Source: Syntrophomonas sp. DTU019 (GTDB lineage Bacteria > Bacillota > Syntrophomonadia > Syntrophomonadales > Syntrophomonadaceae). Taken from it: a stretch of 64,000 nucleotides of DNA. The stretch covers positions 372,001-436,000 of the forward strand of contig CAJYDM010000001.1 of the NCBI GenBank assembly GCA_913757435.1, given 5' to 3'. The notes beneath the pieces were generated by a model that was not told where the DNA came from, did not search any database, and was given only the letters and a program-made list of their open reading frames with translations. Shown piece by piece: positions 1 through 8,604 of the stretch (position 1 is the first letter of the stretch; every line of letters starts with the position of its first letter). The translations under genes were made by a program, and so were the position numbers.

Positions 1-113
1 ACCGTAATAACGTCATCAAAATCGAGGGTGGCTAGAACTATCTCTAATCTTGACCGGGGCTGCAAATTTATTGCATCCTCAAAGGAAAATACGTATCCTT
101 GCCGAATATTCAT
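1..113 (-). CDS. N-terminal fragment of an unrecognised protein, possibly a transposase
   Basis: A reading frame begins with ATG at 113 and runs off the left edge, giving about 37 residues starting MNIRQGYVFSFEDAINLQ. A good ribosome binding site (AAAGGGGAAG) lies about 8 bases upstream. The phrase resembling 'F.FE.....QP.S.LE.VL..LDF' recalls the N-terminus of some DDE transposases of Clostridia, but that is memory of a pattern, not a search result. The body of the protein lies outside the window, so family and integrity cannot be judged. It points away from the rest of the accessory region. Confidence 0.4.
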   Translation of the reverse strand, partial: MNIRQGYVFSFEDAINLQPRSRLEIVLATLDFDDVIT

Positions 114-471
114 AGGTGACTTCCCCTTTCGTGTTTGTTTGGGTTTTGGTTTTGTCACCTTATAAATTCGGCAAATACGGGGGTGAAGTCCTTTTATTGT
201 CCTCAAAAAATCCCAATATATCTGGGCTAATTAATATGCAAAATCCTCATGTACTAATTTATTTTATTTCAGAGTAATCCCGTTTTCTTATATTCTTAAT
301 AAGGTTAATTGTTGGAAAATTTATTTATCTACTTTTATTTCAGTTATGCAATTTATTTTTGGGTATATATTAATTACAAGTTTTTATAAAGAAAACAGCG
401 ATTAAGCGGAACTTCGCGTTATCCATTAAAATGGGGATTGAATTGTTGATAGATTAAAGGGGTTGATTATA
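114..471. other. AT-rich intergenic region with no gene seen
   Basis: About 360 bases between two divergently oriented genes. It is very AT-rich and would have to hold promoters for both, but I could not pick out a convincing -35/-10 pair. No RNA gene or repeat was recognised. Confidence 0.5.
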
Positions 472-990
472 GTGGAAATATCTTCGAGGGTTTTATTACG
501 AATAGGATTGCAGATCGTTGGGGTGGTAACAATTATTACTGGCATTTGTCATACCATAGCAACCTGGGGAAATCTCCCTTCCAATCAGGGAATGATGCCC
601 ATGGGCATAATGGTGGTAAGTATTTTAATCCCTCTAGTTACCCTTGCAGCAGGAGTATTCCTAGTTTTTGGCACAAAATCGTTAACAGAAAAGCTTTACC
701 CAGAAGAAGAAGAAAAAATGGATTCATCCCAGAATATTTTCAGCTTGGCCATGAAAATAACGGGTGTGGTCTTACTGGTCACAGCTTTACCTGATGCGGT
801 ACAGATATTGTCCTATGCAATATACATAAAAGCCTCCAGCCCGGTAATAAACAATTCAGTACAGTTCCAATTCATCTATACAAAACTTGTCTCAACATTA
901 TTATATTTTGTCTTTGGTTGGTATTTACTCCAAGGCGGGCAGTTGTTTGTACGGTTGGCATTTCATCATGCCCAGGATAAAAAAGCTTAG
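472..990 (+). CDS. Small four-helix integral membrane protein of unknown function
   Basis: A 172-residue protein made largely of hydrophobic segments: about residues 6-28 (ending GICHTIA), 46-68 (GIMVVSILIPLVTLAAG), 90-112 (MKITGVVLLVTALPDAV) and 135-160 (LVSTLLYFVFGWYLLQGG). A short acidic, charged loop (PEEEEKM) sits between helices 2 and 3. GTG at 472 is chosen because AAAGGGG ends at 462 and leaves 9 bases of spacing; a TTG at 463 would sit directly on the ribosome binding site. I do not recognise the family. The next gene starts about 130 bases downstream on the same strand. Confidence 0.6.
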   Translation: MEISSRVLLRIGLQIVGVVTIITGICHTIATWGNLPSNQGMMPMGIMVVSILIPLVTLAAGVFLVFGTKSLTEKLYPEEEEKMDSSQNIFSLAMKITGVVLLVTALPDAVQILSYAIYIKASSPVINNSVQFQFIYTKLVSTLLYFVFGWYLLQGGQLFVRLAFHHAQDKKA

Positions 991-1117
991 TACGTAATGG
1001 CGTGTGAATTAGTTTCCGGATGCATTGCATGGAATTTGCGGAACTCAACTAATTGGTCAAGAAAAGAAACCATGCGGCGTTTAGTGGATCAACAAAAAAT
1101 AAAGGGAGGACATACAT

Positions 1118-2098
1118 ATGTTCAACAAAAGATTTGTTATTACCCCAGCAGTTATAGTTTTTATCGGTTTACTCACGCTTTTTATTTGCATGCCTGTAGC
1201 TAATGCCTATCAGGAGGTAGGACTGCAATTAGAGGGAAGTATCATTGAAACTGATCCCGCTCCATTTATTAATAGCAACCGGGTTATGGTTCCTGTTCGG
1301 GAAATTGCTAATGCTCTGGGGGCTGACGTAAGCTGGAATGAGGAGAAACAGGCAGTAGTGGTTGCTCAGGGAGAATATCAAATGACCATGTTTATCGGGG
1401 AACGCCATGCTGCGGTTAATGGGAAAGACGTTCAGCTGGATGTTGCTCCTGTTATTGTTGAAAATCGGGCTATGGTTGCAGTTAGAGTTCTGGCGGATGC
1501 ACTACAGGTACCAATATCCTGGGATAGCGAAACTCAGGTAGTGAGTCTGGGTAAATTAGCACTGGTTGCAGGAAGTTCACTCGATTTTCCTCCATTTGAA
1601 TTCAAAGAGGATAGTGAGCTGCGTGGTTTTGATATTGATTTAATTAAGGCTATTGAGGAAGTGTCAGGAGAAAATATTATCGTCAAAGACATTAGCTTTG
1701 ACAGACTTATCCCATCTTTGCTGTCTGGACAGGTTGATTTAATCATTTCGGGGCTGACGATAATCGAGCCACGTCAGAAGATAATGGATTTTACTATGCC
1801 ATATTTTGATTACGGCGATATCATCCTGAGTACTAAAGGCAGGCCAAGTGACATAACACTTGAGGATTTGGCCGGAAAAAAAATTGCGTTCCAGCTTGGA
1901 ACTACTGGTCAGGAAATCGTCAGTTCGTTAGCGCAAAAACACCCCACTACACAGCCCGTGGTTTATGAGTCATTAGAGGAAGTTTGGGCTGCTGTAGAAG
2001 CGGGTCAAGCTGAGGCAGCCGTAGTTTCGTATCCTCTGACTGCATACTATTTAACTAATCATGGGGAGAGCAACCTGCAGATGGTTGGACCGGTGTAA
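1118..2098 (+). CDS. Truncated extracellular solute-binding protein with copper-amine-oxidase-type N-terminal domain
   Basis: A 326-residue secreted protein. Residues 1-30 form a signal peptide (cleavage near PVANA). Residues about 35-145 carry two copies of the stalk-like pattern 'NRVMVPVREIANALGADVSW' / 'AMVAVRVLADALQVPISW', typical of the copper amine oxidase N-terminal-like domain that Firmicutes use on surface proteins. From about 148 it matches family-3 periplasmic-type solute-binding proteins (GSSLDFPPFEF, GFDIDLIKAI, GLTIIEPR, GTTGQEIV). The family normally continues about 45 residues beyond MVGPV; here the reading frame meets TAA inside the terminal TGTAA of the IS21 element (TGT starts at 2094). 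It is therefore probably non-functional. Start ATG 1118 has GGGAGGAC seven bases upstream. Confidence 0.8.
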   Translation: MFNKRFVITPAVIVFIGLLTLFICMPVANAYQEVGLQLEGSIIETDPAPFINSNRVMVPVREIANALGADVSWNEEKQAVVVAQGEYQMTMFIGERHAAVNGKDVQLDVAPVIVENRAMVAVRVLADALQVPISWDSETQVVSLGKLALVAGSSLDFPPFEFKEDSELRGFDIDLIKAIEEVSGENIIVKDISFDRLIPSLLSGQVDLIISGLTIIEPRQKIMDFTMPYFDYGDIILSTKGRPSDITLEDLAGKKIAFQLGTTGQEIVSSLAQKHPTTQPVVYESLEEVWAAVEAGQAEAAVVSYPLTAYYLTNHGESNLQMVGPV

Positions 2099-2139
2099 AC
2101 GGTAAAATAAAAGGGAGAAAAATTGGCCACTAAAAACGG
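2094..2139 (+). repeat. Left terminal inverted repeat of the IS21 element
   Basis: Starts TGTAAACGGTAAAATA and contains TTGGCCA about 30 bases in. It pairs with the right end at 4501-4546 with about 10 mismatches in 40 positions. Its TAA at 2096-2098 serves as stop codon for the interrupted upstream gene. Confidence 0.85.
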
Positions 2140-2216
2140 AGAATATTTACCTTAATGTTCCAAACCAGCTAAAATTGTAGGGTAAAAGACTACAATTATG
2201 CGAGGAGAGGAACCAG

Positions 2217-3788
2217 GTGAAGGGGTGGCCGATGTATCAAGAATTACAGCAGCTAAAGGAGATGGGGCTTAATAAATCACAAGTTCAACGGCAGTTGGGC
2301 ATAGATTGGAAAACAGTTGATCGTTATTGGGAGGTGACGCCAGACGAATATGACGAAATAAGAAAAAACACAAAAAGAACCAGAAAGCTTGAAAAATACG
2401 AAGAACAAATTGTGAGGTGGTTACAGGAACATCCCGACATGTCATCAGCACAAATACAAGATTGGCTTAAACAGCATTATTTAGATTATCAGGGAAAGGA
2501 GAGAACGCTTAGACGATTTATCAGGAGTTTACGGATTCAGTATAACATTAAGAAGCCTATTATCCAGCGTCAATACCAAGCAGTGGAAGAACTGCCCATG
2601 GGTTATCAGGCACAAGTAGATTTAGGTTTTACCACCCTGGTAAATACCCAGGGGCAGCGGGTAAAGCTCACAGGATTTGGGCTGGTTCTCTCACACAGCC
2701 GTTATAAATATGTTGAATGGGACGATAAGCCACTTACAGCAGCCAGATTCATACAGGTGCATTATCGGGCCTTTGAATACATAGGAGGGGTGCCAGAAGA
2801 AATTGTGTACGATCAGGACAGGCTCCTGGCTATAAACGAAAACTTTGGGGATATCATATACACAGCAGAATTCGAGAGATTCCGGCAGCAGATGGGTTTT
2901 AAGATATATCTTTGCCGCAAAAGTGATCCGGAGACCAAGGGCAAAATTGAGGCAGTTATCAAATATGCCAAAGGCAACTACGCCAGGCACCGGATATTTG
3001 ACAACATTCAAGCATTTAATCAGGGGTGTATAGAATGGCTGAACAGAACAGCAAACGCCAATATACATGGCACAACAAAAAAGGTACCGGCAGAAGTGTT
3101 TAAAGAAGAACAAAAACACTTAAAACCGATACCGACCATAATTAATCAACCTGAAGAAATTATAACAAGACAGGTACGCAAAGACAATATCATTTGGTAC
3201 AACAGCAACCGATATACTTTGCCCCTGGGCACTTACCATCCTGAAAGAGAAGTGAAGATTAAAGCAGACCAGGGCATACTAATCGTTTTTGACCTTGAAA
3301 CCGATGAAGAGCTGGCCCGTCATGAAATATCTCTGGATAAAGGCCGATTGATCAGGAATAACAATCATAAACGCGACCATTCTGCCCGGATAGCCGAATT
3401 ATATCAAGATACCCTGGCCAATATGGGAGGAAGTGAAATAGCAGCTGTTTTCCTCGATGGTATTCGTAAAGAAAAACCCAGATATGTTCGTGACCAGTAT
3501 AATCTCATTATCCAAACGATTAAAAATTACTCTTTGGAAACAATATCCCAGGCATTAGATTATTGTGTGGAAAGGAGTATTTTTAGCGCAGTTGAATTCA
3601 AGACCGCCCTGGAGTATTTTGCCCAGCAAAACAACAGCCCGGCGGAAACTATACTTGATACGTCTGCCATACCTCTTGCCTATCGGATTAAAACCGAGAT
3701 CAGAAATATTAGCGAATACGCCGCTATTTATGGAGGTATGAGTATTGAACAAGGCCGAAGAAACCAGGACTTATTTAAGAAGCCTTAA
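2217..3788 (+). CDS. istA: IS21 family transposase IstA
   Basis: A 523-residue DDE transposase that cuts and joins IS ends. The N-terminal helix-turn-helix region is visible at about residues 6-40 (YQELQQLKEMGLNKSQVQRQ). The catalytic triad candidates are D in YQAQVDLGF, D in EIVYDQDRL and E in KGKIEAVIKY, with the family's usual C-terminal beta-rich region (YNSNRYTLPLGTY). The GTG at 2217 is used, with GAGGAGAGG upstream; an ATG at 2232 preceded by AGGGGTGG is an equally possible start. Its 3' end overlaps istB by 44 bases, normal for the family. Confidence 0.9.
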   Translation: MKGWPMYQELQQLKEMGLNKSQVQRQLGIDWKTVDRYWEVTPDEYDEIRKNTKRTRKLEKYEEQIVRWLQEHPDMSSAQIQDWLKQHYLDYQGKERTLRRFIRSLRIQYNIKKPIIQRQYQAVEELPMGYQAQVDLGFTTLVNTQGQRVKLTGFGLVLSHSRYKYVEWDDKPLTAARFIQVHYRAFEYIGGVPEEIVYDQDRLLAINENFGDIIYTAEFERFRQQMGFKIYLCRKSDPETKGKIEAVIKYAKGNYARHRIFDNIQAFNQGCIEWLNRTANANIHGTTKKVPAEVFKEEQKHLKPIPTIINQPEEIITRQVRKDNIIWYNSNRYTLPLGTYHPEREVKIKADQGILIVFDLETDEELARHEISLDKGRLIRNNNHKRDHSARIAELYQDTLANMGGSEIAAVFLDGIRKEKPRYVRDQYNLIIQTIKNYSLETISQALDYCVERSIFSAVEFKTALEYFAQQNNSPAETILDTSAIPLAYRIKTEIRNISEYAAIYGGMSIEQGRRNQDLFKKP

Positions 3789-4494
3789 CCTTTCCTGGTG
3801 CAGAGACAACCTGGATCAAACCCTGCAGACAGCAAGCAGTACCGACATATCCTATCTGGATTTTCTTAACCGGCTGCTGCAGGGAGAGATAAACTACCGT
3901 GAAAAAAGATCTGAAGAGCGCCGGATGAAGATGGCGGGGTTTCCCTTTGTTAAAAGCATAGATGAATTCGATTTTGCATTTCAGCGTTCTATTACCCGTA
4001 AACAGGTTAATCAATTGCTGGATATGCAATGGATTGAGAAGTTCTACAATCTGATTTTCCTTGGGCCTCCGGGAGTGGGGAAAACTCATTTGGCTGTAGC
4101 TATCGGGCTTGAGGCTGTGAAAAAAGGTTACAAGGTAAGCTTCGTAAATATGGATGATTTAATCAAGCATCTTAAGCTGGAAACTACCTCAACCCGGAGC
4201 CGCCAGAGGATGAAACGGATCATGGCTTCAGATTTAGTGGTAATTGATGAGATAGGTTTTGTCCCCATTACCAGGCAGGAAGCTAATTTGTTTTTTCAAT
4301 TGATATCATCACTTTATGAACAGACGGCCTTAATAATAACTTCAAACAAGGGTTTTGAAGACTGGGCCGAATTGATGGGAGACCCGGTTATAACTACCGC
4401 TATCCTGGATCGAATCGCTCATCATAGTGAGATATTCAATCTGACCGGCGACAGTTACCGCCTTAAACATCGAGATTCTATACTAAGACTGTAG
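3745..4494 (+). CDS. istB: IS21 family helper ATPase IstB
   Basis: A 249-residue DnaC-like AAA+ ATPase that assists IstA in target selection. Walker A is GPPGVGKTH (about residues 108-116) and Walker B is LVVIDEIGF (about 167-175). The N-terminal helical part (TRTYLRSLNLSWCRDNL) is typical. A TTG at 3745 is the start: GGAGGT at 3732-3737 gives 7 bases of spacing and no better ATG exists nearby. The gene begins inside the istA 3' end, implying translational coupling. Confidence 0.9.
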   Translation: MNKAEETRTYLRSLNLSWCRDNLDQTLQTASSTDISYLDFLNRLLQGEINYREKRSEERRMKMAGFPFVKSIDEFDFAFQRSITRKQVNQLLDMQWIEKFYNLIFLGPPGVGKTHLAVAIGLEAVKKGYKVSFVNMDDLIKHLKLETTSTRSRQRMKRIMASDLVVIDEIGFVPITRQEANLFFQLISSLYEQTALIITSNKGFEDWAELMGDPVITTAILDRIAHHSEIFNLTGDSYRLKHRDSILRL

Positions 4495-4500
4495 TCCTAT

Positions 4501-4546
4501 GGAAAATTATTGGCCAAAATTTCTCCAAAATACTTGACCGCTTACA
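4501..4546 (-). repeat. Right terminal inverted repeat of the IS21 element
   Basis: Read on the minus strand it starts TGTAAGCGGTCAAGTA and contains TTGGCCA, matching the left end at 2094-2139. The element boundary is placed at 4546. Confidence 0.85.
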
Positions 4547-4661
4547 GAAGAAGGATATGGGCGATTTTCTAAGTGCTTTAGACTGCTTGTTTGCATTGGG
4601 GAAAATTGAACTAATCGATGAAGGGAGGGTACTACGCTATGTTGACAGAAATTCGATGTGA
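4547..4661 (+). pseudogene. 3' remnant of a probable ABC-3C middle-component gene
   Basis: Immediately after the IS21 right end a frame beginning AAG at 4548 reads KKDMGDFLSALDCLFALGKI and continues ELIDEGRVLRYVDRNSM to TGA at 4659-4661. The phrase 'FL.ALD.LFALGKIEL' resembles the C-terminus of small middle-component proteins (MC6-like) that precede DUF2326 ATPases in ABC-three-component systems. It overlaps the next gene's start by 23 bases, as tightly coupled operon genes do. The 5' part is missing, evidently lost with the IS21 event. The family name is from recognition only. Confidence 0.55.
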
Positions 4662-6291
4662 TAAATTTGCACCTAAGCATCAAAACATCCAATTTAATTA
4701 TGGACTTAATACGGTTTTAGGTAGTTCTGGCGGCAGTAATGCCATTGGCAAATCAACATTTCTGTGGATTATCGACTATGTGTTCGGCGGTGAAGGCTAC
4801 TACACCCTTTCTGGTGACATTAAAAAAGAGATCGGCCCTCATACCATTTATTTCACTTTTCAATTTGAAGGACAGCCACATTACTTTTACCGGAGAACCG
4901 ATGAACCTAAAAATGTATATCGCTGTGATAAAGAAGGCCATTTCATTACAAAGTTGTCGCTTGATGAATTTCGGAGCTTTCTCTTTCAGGAATACAAGGT
5001 TGGACTTCCAGCCCTTACATTTTCGGAGATTACAGAGCGGTATTTTCGTATTTATGGCCGGGAAAATACACTGGAGAAGTACCCCCTGCTCGTAAAGCCT
5101 CGTGAACAGGATGAAAAAGCAGTTGATTTTCTGATGAAACTATTTGGTCACTACAATATTCTTTCTGCCATTAAGAACATGGAGGAAGAACTTGGTGTCA
5201 AATACTCGCAGCTTAAATCGCGTAAGCGTCAGCAGGTTGACACCGCAAAAATTGAAATGAATCAGAAGACTATAGAGTCACTGAAGAAAAGGCTCCAGAA
5301 GCTAATGAAAAACAGTGAAGAGGCCCAGTTAGCGCTGTTTGGGTTTGATACACAGACATTTGAACGGATAAAAGCGGCTCAAAAAGAGTTGAACAAATTC
5401 ATCCGCAAACGCAATCGTCTGCAATCTCAGCTTAATGCAATTTCGAGTAACATCGCTGACACTAATCCTGAAACCGCTAGTGAATTTGATTCTCTGGTGC
5501 ATTTTTTCCCAAATACTGATATAAAGGCCTTCGAGGAAATTGAGCACTTTCATAAGAGAATAAGAGAAATTCTGGGCGAAGAAATGGCTCAGGAAATAGC
5601 ACGTTTGCAACCGCTCATTGATCATTGCGATAAAGAAATCAAACGTTTACATCAAAGGATAGAGGAATCCGGCTTGGCAAAAGAGATGTCGGAACGAGTG
5701 CTCTCCCAATGTATCAACGTGTCAAAAAGCATTGATAGACTAGAAGAGGAAACAGCCGAGTTGATTCACCAGAAAGAATTGCAGGAAATCCGCGCCGAAG
5801 CAGAGCACAAGCTAGAAAGACTATTGCTACAACAAACCGAGAAGCTGGAAGAAATACAGGACAACATCAACCTACGTATGGCAACGATAAATGGTGTAGT
5901 GACTGAACACCAAGAAATAGCACCCATTCTGCAGATTACTCCCCAAAAGGAAATTACCTTTGAGACTCCTGGAAACACCAGTGAGGGTACTGCGTTTAAG
6001 AGCCTGGTGGTTTACGATTTAAGTGTGCTTGAGTTACGACCAATCCCTGTACTCATTCATGATTCTAATATTCTCAAACGCATTGAGGACATACACCTAG
6101 AACACATATTGGAACGTTATCAGGCCAGTGGACGACAGATCTTTATTGCGTTTGACAAGGCTGATTCTACAACCACAAAGGCACACAAGATTTTAGAAGC
6201 TACAACGATTTTGCGGTTGTCGGATGGAAATGAGCTTTTTGGCCGTTCGTGGAGTAAGAACGAAACGAATGATATTAATGGGGGGATCTAA
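4639..6291 (+). CDS. ABC-three-component system ATPase (DUF2326-type, SMC/RecN-like)
   Basis: A 550-residue SMC-like ATPase. The N-terminal P-loop region is GSSGGSNAIGKST (about residues 28-40), followed by FLWIIDYVFGG. The middle (about 180-440) is charged and helical, consistent with a coiled coil. The C-terminal half supplies GNTSEGTAFKSLVVYDLSVL, in the place of an ABC signature, and IPVLIHDS, a Walker B-like strand. ABC-3C systems pair such an ATPase with a middle component and an effector; here only a scrap of the middle component remains upstream. ATG 4639 is chosen over the in-frame ATG 4618 because AAGGGAGGG at 4621-4629 lies about 9 bases before it. Stop is 3 bases before the methyltransferase start. 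Confidence 0.7.
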   Translation: MLTEIRCDKFAPKHQNIQFNYGLNTVLGSSGGSNAIGKSTFLWIIDYVFGGEGYYTLSGDIKKEIGPHTIYFTFQFEGQPHYFYRRTDEPKNVYRCDKEGHFITKLSLDEFRSFLFQEYKVGLPALTFSEITERYFRIYGRENTLEKYPLLVKPREQDEKAVDFLMKLFGHYNILSAIKNMEEELGVKYSQLKSRKRQQVDTAKIEMNQKTIESLKKRLQKLMKNSEEAQLALFGFDTQTFERIKAAQKELNKFIRKRNRLQSQLNAISSNIADTNPETASEFDSLVHFFPNTDIKAFEEIEHFHKRIREILGEEMAQEIARLQPLIDHCDKEIKRLHQRIEESGLAKEMSERVLSQCINVSKSIDRLEEETAELIHQKELQEIRAEAEHKLERLLLQQTEKLEEIQDNINLRMATINGVVTEHQEIAPILQITPQKEITFETPGNTSEGTAFKSLVVYDLSVLELRPIPVLIHDSNILKRIEDIHLEHILERYQASGRQIFIAFDKADSTTTKAHKILEATTILRLSDGNELFGRSWSKNETNDINGGI

Positions 6292-6294
6292 AAT

Positions 6295-8604
6295 ATGGCT
6301 GCAATCAACGATTTAATAAGGCAAATCCCTGATACGTCTTTACGTATTCGCTTGGAACAGGAAGTTGCTCGCCTATCTAAGAATAAAAAATTTGGATTAG
6401 TTTTCGAAGAACACATCCCTGAATGTACTCCGCTTTATGATGTTGCTGTCAAACTTGGCTCGACCGTTGCACGAAAAACAGGACACATCAATGATTTTTA
6501 TACAGTGGTGAAATTAAATGGCGATACTGCCCTTTGCCGTAAAAAGATAACAGGCGATGCTGTGGCCATCCCACTTACGGAACTTGTTTCGGTTGCCCAA
6601 TTTGGCGAGCCGATATTTCCTATGCTTCAACCGATTGAATCTGTAGAAAATGCGCCTGATAGTAATCTATGGCACACACTCATTGAAGCAGACAACTACC
6701 ACGCTCTACAATTGCTGGAATATCTATACCCCAAACAGGTAGATTGCATCTACATCGACCCGCCATACAACACAGGGGCAAAAGATTGGAAATACAACAA
6801 TGACTATGTGGATTCCTCTGATAGCTGGCGTCATAGCAAGTGGCTGTCAATGATGCAGAAGCGGTTGAGGATTGCAAAACGAATATTATCAGATGATGGC
6901 GTGCTCATTACGACAATTGACGATAATGAATATGCACACTTGTGGGTGTTACTAAATGAAATTTTCCCAGAGTTCACACATACCTGTGTTACTATTCAGC
7001 ATAATCCAGGCGGTACGCAGGGTAAAAAGTTTTCCGTAACTCATGAATATGCTATTTATTCATACTTACCGGGAAGCACCATTTTTCGAAAACAACACAC
7101 TGGCGGTGATGTTTACAATCTTCGAAGGTGGGGTAGCACCTCTGGTCGATATGAAGGTGCGACATGTTTTTACCCAATTATACTTGACAAAGAATACCGC
7201 ATTATCGGATTTGGTGATTTGCTGGATAGGGAATTACACCCGACGTCTGAAGTTGAACACAACGAGGACGGCACAATTTTCGTGTGGCCGATTGATAAAA
7301 ACGGCATTGAGAAGAAGTGGCGTTATGCACGCGACACAGTTGAAACGGTCAGAAATAGGATGTTCATTGAAAAAAGAGGAAACCGCATAGAAGTCCTTTT
7401 ACGCCGAGAAAGTGAACCACCTAAGACAGTATGGACTGATGCACTTTTCAATGCTGAGGCACACGGCACGGATATGATAAAGTCCATTATTGGAGGAGGT
7501 TTTTCATATCCAAAATCACTTTACGCTGTACGTGAAGCATTGGGGTTTGCTGTTTTAGGCAAGTTGGATGCACTCATAGTAGACTTTTTTGCAGGTAGCG
7601 GTACGACGCTTCATGCAGTCAATCTGCTGAACGCCGAGGATGGCGGCCACAGAAGATGCATATTGGTTACTAATAATGAGGTTTCAGTTGACGAGGCACG
7701 GGACTTGCAAAGAAACGGCTACCAACCAGGTGACCTCGAATGGGAAAAACATGGAATTTGCCGCGCGGTAACTTGGCCGAGGACAAAATATAGCATTCTT
7801 GGCAAACGTGACGATGGCACAGTTCTAACAGGAGAGTACTTTACGAACCAGACCGTAACAAAGGAAGTTGATCGTTCATTCTATCAGCTCGGCTTTGTAG
7901 AGAACCCCACAGAACTAACAACCAGCGCTAAAAAGCAGCTTGTTTCCTTGCTTCGTGGCAAGGATGGAAAGGCACAACTGCCGCAAACGTTGGTAAAAGC
8001 GGGCAGTAAATTTATTGTTTCGGATAAACATTCAGCGTCGGTTTTATTTGATATAAACGCTGTTGATGAATGGCTTGAAGCGTTGGAAGATCAAGACCAC
8101 ATCACCGACTTTTACATATTGGTCAAAGAGCCCGCGAAATTCAAAGCTATTAAAGCACTGGTTACTGATTTGCTTGGTCCCATTAGCGAGACAACGCAAG
8201 TGAAACGCCCCATGAGTGATGGCTTCCCTGCCAATGTCGAATATTTTAAACTTGGTTTTTTGGATAAAAACAGCGTGTCGTTGGGACAGCAGTTTCATGA
8301 AATACTACCACTGCTGTGGCTGAAATCTGGTGCACTTGGTAAGCGACCTGAACTGAGCAGCGATGAAGAACCAAAAATGTTAATTCTTCCACAGAACGGC
8401 TTTGCTGTTCTGGTTGATGAAACAAAGTTTGCTGAGTTTGCCGAAAAGCTCTCGGAAGAAGATAGAATCAAGGTGGTCTATTTCGTAACAAACTCCGAGG
8501 ACGCATTCCGTGAAATGACCGCTGGCATAAAAGTAAATAAAACATACCAGCTATACCGCGATTACATCGACAACTTTGTGTTGGGGAGCAGGAGGGATTC
8601 ATAA
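6295..8604 (+). CDS. Site-specific DNA methyltransferase (type III Mod-like, beta class)
   Basis: A 769-residue amino-methyltransferase predicted to methylate adenine (or cytosine N4) in a specific sequence using S-adenosylmethionine. The catalytic motif IV IDPPYNTG is at about residues 154-161, and the AdoMet-binding FAGSGTT comes later (about 430-436), so the order is the beta-class order of type III Mod enzymes. The residues beyond about 520 have no motif I recognise and may be target recognition or partner-binding. GGGGGA at 6281-6286 precedes the ATG by 8 bases. It sits between the ABC-3C ATPase and a helicase with 0-3 base spacings, so all three are probably co-translated. Confidence 0.82.
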   Translation: MAAINDLIRQIPDTSLRIRLEQEVARLSKNKKFGLVFEEHIPECTPLYDVAVKLGSTVARKTGHINDFYTVVKLNGDTALCRKKITGDAVAIPLTELVSVAQFGEPIFPMLQPIESVENAPDSNLWHTLIEADNYHALQLLEYLYPKQVDCIYIDPPYNTGAKDWKYNNDYVDSSDSWRHSKWLSMMQKRLRIAKRILSDDGVLITTIDDNEYAHLWVLLNEIFPEFTHTCVTIQHNPGGTQGKKFSVTHEYAIYSYLPGSTIFRKQHTGGDVYNLRRWGSTSGRYEGATCFYPIILDKEYRIIGFGDLLDRELHPTSEVEHNEDGTIFVWPIDKNGIEKKWRYARDTVETVRNRMFIEKRGNRIEVLLRRESEPPKTVWTDALFNAEAHGTDMIKSIIGGGFSYPKSLYAVREALGFAVLGKLDALIVDFFAGSGTTLHAVNLLNAEDGGHRRCILVTNNEVSVDEARDLQRNGYQPGDLEWEKHGICRAVTWPRTKYSILGKRDDGTVLTGEYFTNQTVTKEVDRSFYQLGFVENPTELTTSAKKQLVSLLRGKDGKAQLPQTLVKAGSKFIVSDKHSASVLFDINAVDEWLEALEDQDHITDFYILVKEPAKFKAIKALVTDLLGPISETTQVKRPMSDGFPANVEYFKLGFLDKNSVSLGQQFHEILPLLWLKSGALGKRPELSSDEEPKMLILPQNGFAVLVDETKFAEFAEKLSEEDRIKVVYFVTNSEDAFREMTAGIKVNKTYQLYRDYIDNFVLGSRRDS

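Larger units (their letters stand above)
2094..4546 (+). mobile_element. IS21-family insertion sequence, complete (2453 bp)
   Basis: The element carries istA and istB in the usual overlapping order between imperfect inverted repeats beginning TGTAA at both ends (2094 and, on the other strand, 4546). The two ends match at about 30 of the first 40 positions, including the shared TTGGCCA about 30 bases in. Both open reading frames look intact, so the copy could be active. The flanks do not show a matching short target duplication: the left flank reads ...GGACCGG and the right flank GAAGAAG. That, with unrelated gene fragments on either side, suggests a deletion or recombination after insertion. 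Confidence 0.88.
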
